Positions 1-5,197 of a stretch of DNA of 7,738 nt are shown here, piece after piece. Origin of the DNA: Thermoleophilaceae bacterium (GTDB taxonomy: Bacteria; Actinomycetota; Thermoleophilia; Solirubrobacterales; Thermoleophilaceae); assembly GCA_013812005.1 (NCBI GenBank), contig JACCUE010000225.1:1-7738 (forward strand), read 5' to 3'. Positions within the stretch are counted from its first letter, which is position 1. Each line of letters begins with the position of its first letter. A program made the translations under genes and the position numbers. The notes beneath the pieces are model-generated. The model was not told the origin of the DNA, did not search any database, and saw only the letters and a list, made by a program, of their open reading frames with translations.

Positions 1-1149
1 CCCTATACAGCCACGGCCGTCCGCCGGCTGGCGGAAGCGGGCGCGCCGATGCTCGGCAAGACCAACATGGACGAGTTCGCCATGGGCTCGTCGAACGAGA
101 ACTCCGGCTTCGGGCCGGTCAAGAACCCGTGGGACGAGGGCCGGGTGCCGGGCGGCTCCAGCGGGGGCTCGGCCGCCGCGGTGGCCGCGGGCCTCGCCCC
201 ATGGGCGATCGGGACCGACACCGGCGGCTCCATCCGTCAGCCGGCCGCGCTGTGCGGGATCGTCGGGCTCAAGCCCACCTATGGGGCGGTCTCGCGCTAC
301 GGGATGATCGCGTTCGCCTCCTCGCTGGACCAGGCCGGGCCGCTCGCCCGCGACGTGACCGACTGCGCCCTGCTGTTCGGCCACATGGTGGGACGCGACC
401 CGCTCGACTCGACCTCTACCGGCCTGCCCGAGGAGGTGCGTCTGCCCACGGCGGAGCGCCTCGACGGCCTGCGCTTCGGCGTCCCGCCCGAGCTGACCCA
501 AGGGGGCGTGGATCCCGGGGTGGCCGACGTGTTCGAGCAGAGCCTGCGCCGCATCGAGGACCTGGGCGGCACGCTCGAGGAGGTCTCGCTGCCGCACTCC
601 GATCAGGCGATCTCCGCCTACTACGTGATCGCGCCGGCGGAGGCCAGCGCCAACCTGGCCCGCTTCGACGGGGTGCGCTACGGCCTGCGCGCCGCGGCCG
701 GCGACCTGGCGTCCATGTACGAGGACACGCGCGAGCAGGGCTTCGGCGACGAGGTCAAGCGGCGCATCATGCTCGGCACCTACGCCCTCTCCTCGGGCTA
801 CTACGACGCCTACTACGGCCGCGCCCAGCGCGTGCGCACCAAGATCACCGAGGACTTCCGCTCCGCGTTCGAGCAGGTCGACCTGATCGTGACGCCCACC
901 TCGCCCACGGTCGCCTTCGGTCTGGGCGAGCGCACCGACGACCCGCTCGCGATGTACCTCTCGGACTTCTGCACCGTGCCGATGCCGCTCGCGGGCATCC
1001 CGGCGATCTCCATCCCGGGCGGCCTCTCAGAGGATCTGCCTGTGGGTATCCAGCTGGCCGGGCCGGCGTTCAGCGAGAACCGGATCCTCGAGGCGGCACA
1101 TGCGCTCGAGCAGGCGATCGGGTTCGATGGGAGCCGGGCGCGTGGGTGA
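1..1149 (+). CDS. gatA: GatA, amidase subunit of Glu-tRNA(Gln)/Asp-tRNA(Asn) amidotransferase (5' end missing)
   Basis: GatA hydrolyses glutamine and feeds the ammonia to GatB, which amidates mischarged Glu-tRNA(Gln) or Asp-tRNA(Asn) in the cytoplasm. The frame is open from base 1, and 382 residues are visible of about 485 usual for the family, so roughly the first 100 are outside the window. The amidase signature is clear. GGSSGGS gives the cis-Ser at visible residue 53 (codon 157-159), and DTGGSIRQPA gives the nucleophile Ser at visible residue 77 (codon 229-231). Their 24-residue spacing is that of the family. The catalytic Lys (KDN motif) should lie upstream and cannot be checked. LGKTNMDEFAMGSS near the start and the C-terminal stretch GIPAISIPGGL...LPVGIQLAGP are typical of GatA rather than of a general amidase. 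The gene end overlaps the gatB start, as in a gatCAB operon; gatC would be expected further upstream. Confidence 0.97.
   Translation, partial: PYTATAVRRLAEAGAPMLGKTNMDEFAMGSSNENSGFGPVKNPWDEGRVPGGSSGGSAAAVAAGLAPWAIGTDTGGSIRQPAALCGIVGLKPTYGAVSRYGMIAFASSLDQAGPLARDVTDCALLFGHMVGRDPLDSTSTGLPEEVRLPTAERLDGLRFGVPPELTQGGVDPGVADVFEQSLRRIEDLGGTLEEVSLPHSDQAISAYYVIAPAEASANLARFDGVRYGLRAAAGDLASMYEDTREQGFGDEVKRRIMLGTYALSSGYYDAYYGRAQRVRTKITEDFRSAFEQVDLIVTPTSPTVAFGLGERTDDPLAMYLSDFCTVPMPLAGIPAISIPGGLSEDLPVGIQLAGPAFSENRILEAAHALEQAIGFDGSRARG
1129..1133 (+). promoter_or_regulatory. Ribosome binding site deciding the gatB start
   Basis: GGGAG lies inside the last codons of gatA, 8 nt before a GTG at 1142. The alternative in-frame ATGs at 1100 and 1127 have no comparable Shine-Dalgarno sequence at a proper distance. 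This favours GTG 1142 as the start of gatB. Confidence 0.6.
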
Positions 1150-2578
1150 CGCACTCGCGGAGCGCGCCTACGAGCCCGTCATCGGCCTCGAGATCCACGT
1201 GCAGCTGTCCACCCGCACGAAGATGTTCTGCGGCTGTGAGCTGTCCTTCGGCGAGGAGCCCAACACGCGTACCTGCCCGGTGTGCCTGGGGCTGCCCGGC
1301 ACCCTCCCGGTTACCAACGCCCAGGCGGTGCACTTCGGGCTGATGATCGGGATGGCGCTGGGCTGCGACCCCGCGCCGCGCTCGATCTTCCACCGCAAGA
1401 ACTACTTCTATCCCGACCTGCCAAAGGGCTACCAGATCTCCCAGTACGACATTCCACTGGCCCGAGATGGGCGCCTTGGCGACATCCGTATCCATCGTGT
1501 GCACCTCGAGGAGGACGCCGCCAAGCTGGTGCACGCAGGCGCGTCGGGCCGCATCCACGGGGCCGAGGCCAGCGCCGTGGACTTCAACCGCGGCGGGACG
1601 CCGCTGGTGGAGATCGTGACCGAGCCCGACGTGCGCTCGGCAGCCCAGGCGGCGGAGTGGCTGCGCCTGCTGCGGGTGACGCTGCGCCAGCTCGGGGTCT
1701 CCGATGTGAACATGGACGAGGGCTCGCTGCGCTGCGACGCCAACGTCTCGATCCGCCCGGTCGGCGAGACCACGCTGGGCACGAAGACCGAGCTCAAGAA
1801 CATGAACTCGTTCCGCTTCCTCGAGCGCGGCGTGAACGCCGAGATCGCGCGTCAGGAGGAGCTGCTGCGCGAGGGCGGAACGGTGAGCCAGGAGACGTTG
1901 CACTTCGATCCCCGCACCGGCGCCCTGAGCCCGCTGCGCTCCAAGGAGGAGGCCCACGACTACCGCTACTTCCCCGAGCCGGACCTGGTGCCGGTCGCGC
2001 CCACCGAGGAGATGCTCGAGCGCGCCCGCTCGGCGCTGCCCGAGCTCCCGGCCGAGCGGGCCGAGCGGCTCGAGCGCGACATGGGGCTGGCGCCGGACAC
2101 CGCCCGCCGGCTGGCGTTTCGGTCCGATCTGGGCGACTTCCTCGAGGAGGCGCTTGCCGCCGACAGCGAGGCCGACCCCGAGGCGATCGCGAACTGGGTG
2201 GTGGGCGAGCTGGTGGCCAACATCGGCGACGCAGACCCGGCGGACACGAAGGTGGAGCCGCAGGCGCTGGCCGCGCTGGTGAAGATGGTGGGCGAGGGGA
2301 CGGTGGCCGGCTCGGCGGCCAAGGAGGTGCTCGCCATCCTGGTGGCCGACGGCGGACATCCAGCCGAGATCGTGAACGAGAAGAGCCTGGGCGCCGCGGA
2401 CAGCGACGAGCTGGCTGGCATCGTGGATCAGGCGATGACTGACAACGCAGACGCCGTGGAGAAGATCCGCGCCGGCAACGACAAGGCGATCGGCGCGGTG
2501 ATGGGCGCCGTGATGCGAGAGACCAAGGGCCGTGCCGACGGCGGGGAGGTGCAGCGCCTGATCCGCGAGCGCCTGTAG
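1142..2578 (+). CDS. gatB: GatB, tRNA-dependent amidotransferase subunit B
   Basis: GatB phosphorylates the mischarged Glu or Asp on tRNA with ATP and replaces the phosphate with ammonia channelled from GatA. The protein is 478 aa from GTG 1142, a normal family length. The N-terminus has GLEIHVQL (residues 15-22), then a CxC...CxxC set (Cys30, 32, 45, 48) matching the zinc site found in many GatB proteins. The PROSITE-type GatB signature VDFNRGGTPLVEI is at 146-158. It is followed by EGSLRCDANVSIRP (193-206), KTELKNMNS (215-223) and YRYFPEPDLVP (274-284). The C-terminal part is the helical plus YqeY-like tail that contacts tRNA, ending with a KAIGAVMGAVMRETKGRADG-type segment. The start overlaps gatA by 8 nt, which suggests translational coupling. 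An ATG at 1100 would add 14 residues without similarity to GatB. A strong terminator follows 4 nt after the stop. Confidence 0.97.
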   Translation: MGDALAERAYEPVIGLEIHVQLSTRTKMFCGCELSFGEEPNTRTCPVCLGLPGTLPVTNAQAVHFGLMIGMALGCDPAPRSIFHRKNYFYPDLPKGYQISQYDIPLARDGRLGDIRIHRVHLEEDAAKLVHAGASGRIHGAEASAVDFNRGGTPLVEIVTEPDVRSAAQAAEWLRLLRVTLRQLGVSDVNMDEGSLRCDANVSIRPVGETTLGTKTELKNMNSFRFLERGVNAEIARQEELLREGGTVSQETLHFDPRTGALSPLRSKEEAHDYRYFPEPDLVPVAPTEEMLERARSALPELPAERAERLERDMGLAPDTARRLAFRSDLGDFLEEALAADSEADPEAIANWVVGELVANIGDADPADTKVEPQALAALVKMVGEGTVAGSAAKEVLAILVADGGHPAEIVNEKSLGAADSDELAGIVDQAMTDNADAVEKIRAGNDKAIGAVMGAVMRETKGRADGGEVQRLIRERL

Positions 2579-2582
2579 CCGA

Positions 2583-2634
2583 GATCGTGGAGCGTTTGCC
2601 TGCCCCACAGAGGCAAAGGCTCCACGATCCTTTT
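2583..2634 (+). terminator. Strong intrinsic terminator of the gat operon
   Basis: The left arm 2583-2601 pairs with the right arm 2611-2629. It gives 11 bp (GATCGTGGAGC with GCTCCACGATC), one G-G mismatch (2594/2618), then 7 more bp, around a 9-nt loop at 2602-2610. The T-run TTTT at 2631-2634 follows after one C. The hairpin starts 4 nt after the gatB stop. No T-run borders it on the other strand, so it should act only on + strand transcription. Confidence 0.92.
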
Positions 2635-2639
2635 GGCTT

Positions 2640-2653
2640 CGGATGTGCATCCG
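2640..2653 (+). promoter_or_regulatory. Short dyad, possible operator
   Basis: The 14-nt sequence CGGATGTGCATCCG has 6-bp inverted arms around a central TG. It lies between the gat terminator and the putative -10 of the next gene, about 18 nt upstream of that hexamer. This is where a regulator could bind, but a dyad this short can occur by chance in GC-rich DNA. Confidence 0.2.
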
Positions 2654-2670
2654 CTCACACACACCGCGCG

Positions 2671-2676
2671 TACCAT
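2671..2676 (+). promoter_or_regulatory. Putative -10 element for the 74-aa protein gene
   Basis: TACCAT fits the actinobacterial -10 consensus TANNNT and would place transcription start near 2683, about 26 nt before the ATG at 2709. No recognisable -35 hexamer is seen at 16-19 bp. A new promoter is expected here because the preceding operon is closed by a strong terminator. Confidence 0.35.
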
Positions 2677-2708
2677 CCAGCGACAGGCTCCCCGAGGCAA
2701 GGAACGAT

Positions 2709-2933
2709 ATGTCCAGGCTGATCAAGATGGACGCGAGCGGTCACTCCACGCTCGCCGAGTGGACCCAGTCAGACCAGGCCGGCTTCGACGCCGCCGTGCG
2801 GGAGTTCCGCACCGCCCTCCACGAGGGCTGTATCGCGGTGCTCGACCAGGGCGAAGGTCAGGCCCGGCAGCTGCGCGAGCTGCCCCGTGACGCGGAGCTC
2901 GTGATCATGCGGCGCCCGATCGCCGGCGGATAG
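2709..2933 (+). CDS. Small uncharacterised protein ending in Ala-Gly-Gly
   Basis: This is a 74-aa soluble protein with no signal peptide or membrane segment, and I do not recognise the family firmly. The start ATG 2709 has AAGGA at 2699-2703, 5 nt upstream. A longer reading from 2643 would run back through the dyad and -10 and looks non-coding. By eye the layout is strand-turn-strand (residues 2-19, with GHSTLAEW), one helix (about 22-39), strand (41-46), strand (51-58) and a final strand ELVIMRRP (63-70). The protein then ends exactly at IAGG. This order and the free C-terminal Gly-Gly recall beta-grasp carriers such as MoaD and ThiS, but there is no clear sequence match and the resemblance may be superficial. 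The stop is 7 nt before the next start, so it is probably co-transcribed with the 212-aa protein. That a gene exists here is well supported; its function is unknown. Confidence 0.75.
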   Translation: MSRLIKMDASGHSTLAEWTQSDQAGFDAAVREFRTALHEGCIAVLDQGEGQARQLRELPRDAELVIMRRPIAGG

Positions 2934-2940
2934 CTACCCC

Positions 2941-3579
2941 GTGGCGGGCGAGGCACTCGCCGAGCTGGGGGCCGTCTCGTGGCGGCGGCCCACCGACGAG
3001 CGTTATCTGAGCCGCTACGCGCGGATCTGGGGGTGCTGGACGGTCGCCTACACCGTCCCGTTCCTGGCGGCGGCGATCGGGCTCATGCTCCTGGAGCCGC
3101 TGTCCTTTCCCGTCGCCCTGGCCAGCCTGGCCCACGCCTGGATCATCCCCGAGCTGTACGCGTTCCGCGGCGCCAGCGTGCTGAGGCCCAAGGGACCCCG
3201 CAACGAGCGCAGCGAGCCGGTGGCCCAGGGTCTGCTCGGTGATCTGCTCGGGCATGAGTCGCGCGAGTGCCACCGCCGGACGGGCCTGGCGATGCAGCGC
3301 AGCGGGATGGGTGTGTGGCTGGTCGGCGAGGCGGGAGCCCTGCTCCTCGGACCCGGAGGCCGGCGGGCGCACTGCTTCTGCGTTCGCACCACCGACCGGG
3401 CACTGCCGCCGTCCGACCGCATCGCCCACCTCCTGCTGGCGCTGCGCACCGACGAGCAGGGCTTTGCCACGGTCGCCAACCACGCTTTCTGCGGCGCCCG
3501 GTGGCGGGTCCGGCGCAGGCTCCCAAAGGCCATGCGCCCGGCGCTCGACGCGGCCCGCGCCGCGGCCCGGACCGACTGA
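2941..3579 (+). CDS. Uncharacterised 212-aa protein with two hydrophobic segments
   Basis: The start is GTG 2941, with GGCGGA at 2925-2930, 10 nt upstream, inside the last codons of the preceding gene. After a polar N-terminus with WRRPTDERYLSRYARIW (residues 14-30) come two hydrophobic stretches, about 31-51 and 55-74, probably a membrane hairpin. The remaining 135 residues are soluble. They include an Arg/Lys-rich linker (82-91), SRECHRRTGLAMQRSG (107-122), a GVWLVGEAGALLLGPGG strand-like section (124-140), AHCFCVRT (143-150) and an Arg-rich C-terminus (187-199). Cysteines at 110, 145, 147 and 184 are scattered and do not form a standard zinc motif. I cannot assign a family. The 7-nt gap to the 74-aa Gly-Gly protein suggests that the two are made together. 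Confidence 0.7.
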   Translation: MAGEALAELGAVSWRRPTDERYLSRYARIWGCWTVAYTVPFLAAAIGLMLLEPLSFPVALASLAHAWIIPELYAFRGASVLRPKGPRNERSEPVAQGLLGDLLGHESRECHRRTGLAMQRSGMGVWLVGEAGALLLGPGGRRAHCFCVRTTDRALPPSDRIAHLLLALRTDEQGFATVANHAFCGARWRVRRRLPKAMRPALDAARAAARTD

Positions 3580-3598
3580 TCGCAGATCGCAGATCGCA
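3578..3598 (+). repeat. Three tandem copies of the 7-mer GATCGCA
   Basis: GATCGCA occurs at 3578-3584, 3585-3591 and 3592-3598 without mismatch. The first copy supplies the last two bases of the TGA stop of the preceding gene. A 7-nt unit shifts the reading frame, so a change in copy number would alter only the intergenic spacing and not the protein. Confidence 0.85.
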
Positions 3599-3646
3599 GG
3601 GAGTAGCCTCGGCCGCCGGATGGCCTCCGCCGCAGAACAGGTTCCG

Positions 3647-4591
3647 ATGCCGGAGCTCACCTTCCGCGAGGGCGGCCCGGGCGACTTGCGTGCCGTCTTC
3701 ACCGTGTCCGAATTGGCTGTGCACGACACCGCGCTCCGGTCCGGGGTACTCGACACCCCGCCCCCTTCCGAGACCCAGATCGAGGAGGAATGGCAGCGGC
3801 GGCGCCATCTGCTCGAGTTCACCGCGGCTCAGCCTGGCAGCGGCTTCTGGCTCTGCGAGCGCGCAGGCGAGCCGATCGGCTACGGGCGCGTGGCCCGCTT
3901 CGGCGAGATGGAGGAGCTCACCGAGCTGATGGTGCTTCCCGCCCACCACCGCCAGGGCATCGGCCGGGCGTTGCTCGAACGGCTGTGGCCGGGCGACCCC
4001 ACCCCGGACCTCGGCCGGGTCGTGGTGGCGGCGGGCGCCTCGGCCGACCTCACGCTGTACTCGGACTTCGGCGTGATGCCCATCACGGGCCACTGGCACA
4101 TACGGGCCCACCCGGAGGACTTCCTCGAACGCCGTTCCCGTGAGATCGACACGGCTGAGCCCGCGGTCGTCGTGCTCGAGAGCGACCGGGCGGTGCGGGA
4201 GTGGAAGCGCCTCGAGCCGCCCGCGATCGGTCACCGCCGGCCGCGCCTGCATGAGTTCTTCGGCCGTACCCGTACCTGCCTCGCCACCATGGATCCCGGC
4301 GCCGAGAGTGCGACGGCGCTGTGCTGGATCGGCGCCGGCGGCGAGATCGGTCCCGCCGTCGGAGCGACCCCCCAGGATCTGGTGCCGGTGGTCCTCCAGG
4401 CCCTCGACCGGGTGGCCAAGACGCGCGAGCCCGACAGCCTGTCGGTGTTCTGCGCCACCGACAGCTGGTGGCTGTTGCGGCGCCTACGCGGCCTCGGGTT
4501 CCGTGTCTGGTGGCCCAGCTGGGTGATGTGCAGCATTCCGCTGCCGGGCCTCGACCGCTACATGCCCACCCGGCCTCCACACCTCCTCTAG
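3647..4591 (+). CDS. GNAT-family acetyltransferase, possibly two tandem GNAT domains
   Basis: GNAT enzymes transfer an acyl group from acyl-CoA to an amine. The 314-aa protein begins PELTFREGGPGDLRAV, the usual first strand and helix of a GNAT domain. It continues to WLCERAGEPIGYGRVARF (68-85) and the acyl-CoA-binding section ELMVLPAHHRQGIGRALLERL (93-113). In the pyrophosphate loop the usual Gln/Arg is His101, followed by the normal Gly104 and Gly106. LYSDFGVMPITG (137-148) is the expected last part of the domain. Residues about 170-314 look like a second, degenerate copy, with IGPAVGATPQDLVPVVLQAL and a C-terminal GFRVWWPSWVMCSIPLPGLDRYMP, but no intact CoA loop. The substrate is unknown. 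ATG 3647 is preferred because the GNAT fold begins there and AGG lies 6 nt upstream. ATG 3620 would add nine residues and is possible. Confidence 0.85.
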   Translation: MPELTFREGGPGDLRAVFTVSELAVHDTALRSGVLDTPPPSETQIEEEWQRRRHLLEFTAAQPGSGFWLCERAGEPIGYGRVARFGEMEELTELMVLPAHHRQGIGRALLERLWPGDPTPDLGRVVVAAGASADLTLYSDFGVMPITGHWHIRAHPEDFLERRSREIDTAEPAVVVLESDRAVREWKRLEPPAIGHRRPRLHEFFGRTRTCLATMDPGAESATALCWIGAGGEIGPAVGATPQDLVPVVLQALDRVAKTREPDSLSVFCATDSWWLLRRLRGLGFRVWWPSWVMCSIPLPGLDRYMPTRPPHLL

Positions 4592-4611
4592 GCGCGGTGC
4601 GGCGTGGGAGC

Positions 4612-4617
4612 TACGCT
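4612..4617 (+). promoter_or_regulatory. Putative -10 of a leaderless promoter
   Basis: TACGCT matches TANNNT and ends exactly 7 nt before ATG 4625, so transcription could begin at or next to the start codon. No Shine-Dalgarno sequence lies at the right distance: the nearest, GGGAG at 4606-4610, is 14 nt away. Both facts fit a leaderless mRNA, a common form in actinobacteria, but the hexamer is weakly constrained. Confidence 0.4.
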
Positions 4618-4624
4618 TCTGAAC

Positions 4625-4795
4625 ATGGGCGAGCTCGTCACCCAGACCGGCCGCAAGGCACTGGCCGTCGGCGTGCTCGTGGCCGCCGCGTACGTGCTGT
4701 TCAAGATCGTGCTCGGCTTCGTGACCACGGTGGCCTGGTTCGCGGTGATCGCGCTCGCCGTGATCGCCATCGTGTGGGCGCTGAGGGTCCTCTGA
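4625..4795 (+). CDS. Small hydrophobic membrane protein, function unknown
   Basis: The 56-aa protein has a short polar N-terminus (MGELVTQTGRK) and then hydrophobic sequence to the end. It probably forms two membrane helices at about 12-30 and 34-53 with a very short turn, and ends with WALRVL. There is no signal peptidase site and there are no conserved polar residues that suggest a function. ATG 4625 is chosen because of the leaderless promoter pattern; GTG 4604 in the same frame would add seven residues. Its TGA stop overlaps the strong Shine-Dalgarno sequence of the next gene, 14 nt before that start, so the two membrane proteins are very likely co-expressed. Confidence 0.65.
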   Translation: MGELVTQTGRKALAVGVLVAAAYVLFKIVLGFVTTVAWFAVIALAVIAIVWALRVL

Positions 4796-4800
4796 GGAGG
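4794..4800 (+). promoter_or_regulatory. Strong ribosome binding site for the zinc-ribbon membrane protein
   Basis: GAGGAGG, continuing into T at 4801, is close to the full anti-Shine-Dalgarno complement and lies 9 nt before GTG 4810. It overlaps the TGA of the upstream gene. It is the best Shine-Dalgarno sequence in the window and decides the GTG start. Confidence 0.85.
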
Positions 4801-4809
4801 TAGGCGGCC

Positions 4810-5109
4810 GTGGAGCTGCTCGTGATCCTCTTCTTCTTCGGGCTGTCGGCCGGGGCCGTGGCCAAGATCAAGGGGTCCTCGTTTGCCCTGTGGTTTCTGA
4901 TCGGCTTCTGCCTGCCCTTCTTCGGCACCCTCGCGGCGCTGGTCACGCGCAACGAACGAGACGTCGATGTGCGCGCGTGCGATGAGTGCGGCAACGTGGT
5001 GGCGATCCACGTTCAGGTGTGCACCCGCTGCGGTCGCGACCTCGACTACGTCGAGCCACGGGGGGATCTTGAGCCGCTGCAGGGCTCCCCGCAAGCGTCG
5101 GGGGGCTGA
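4810..5109 (+). CDS. Two-helix membrane protein with C-terminal zinc ribbon
   Basis: The protein is 99 aa. Residues 2-18 and 24-45 are hydrophobic, separated by AKIKGSS, so it is probably a membrane hairpin with a short basic loop. The cytoplasmic tail carries CDEC (57-60) and CTRC (71-74), a CxxC-x10-CxxC treble-cleft or zinc-ribbon motif expected to bind one Zn. The final 25 residues are polar and low in complexity. Many bacterial small membrane proteins pair a two-helix anchor with such a ribbon; their roles are mostly unknown, and I do not assign one. The start GTG 4810 is fixed by the preceding AGGAGGT. The last codons form a GC-rich hairpin with sequence past the stop. Confidence 0.8.
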   Translation: MELLVILFFFGLSAGAVAKIKGSSFALWFLIGFCLPFFGTLAALVTRNERDVDVRACDECGNVVAIHVQVCTRCGRDLDYVEPRGDLEPLQGSPQASGG

Positions 5110-5115
5110 AAAGCC
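5083..5115 (+). other. Overlapping, mutually exclusive hairpins at the gene end before ilvB
   Basis: Arms 5083-5091 and 5099-5107 can form a 9-bp GC-rich stem, including two G-T (G-U in RNA) pairs, with a 7-nt loop. The segment 5104-5115 can instead form GGCT-GAAA-AGCC, a 4-bp stem with a GNRA-type tetraloop. The two share 5104-5107 and cannot form together. No T-run follows, so this is not a standard intrinsic terminator. It may stabilise the upstream mRNA or slow transcription before ilvB. Confidence 0.35.
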
Positions 5116-5120
5116 GCTGG

Positions 5121-5126
5121 TAGGAT
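5121..5126 (+). promoter_or_regulatory. Putative -10 element of the ilvBN promoter
   Basis: TAGGAT fits the TANNNT actinobacterial -10 and would start a transcript near 5133, giving a 5' leader of about 65 nt. I see no -35 hexamer at the usual distance. The leader contains no ATG or GTG reading frame rich in Val, Leu or Ile and no T-box-like sequence, so classical leader-peptide attenuation is not apparent. Confidence 0.4.
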
Positions 5127-5197
5127 CCATCCCTCGGCCGGGCGGACCACCACCGCACCGGACTCATTACAGCCGGAAGATCCCGGAAAGGATACGA

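Noticed and set aside
129..1343. 404-aa + strand frame overlapping gatA and gatB
   Set aside because: The Arg/Gly/Pro-rich translation is the +2 shadow of gatA and gatB, with no motif.
2643..2708. N-terminal extension of the 74-aa protein from ATG 2643
   Set aside because: It would be translated through the dyad and the -10-like hexamer and has no ribosome site. ATG 2709 has AAGGA at 5 nt.
1070..2725. 551-aa open frame on the - strand opposite gatB
   Set aside because: It runs antisense through the whole of a well-conserved gatB and through its terminator, and the product is a His/Arg/Leu-rich low-complexity protein. It is a GC-bias shadow frame.
3143..4252. 369-aa - strand frame opposite the 212-aa protein and the GNAT gene
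   Set aside because: It spans two genes and the gap between them, has no recognisable domain, and its composition follows the mirrored codon bias.
5110..5197. Leader peptide, T-box or other riboswitch upstream of ilvB
   Set aside because: There is no ATG or GTG frame rich in branched-chain codons, no T-box-like conserved sequence, and no terminator with a T-run in the gap.
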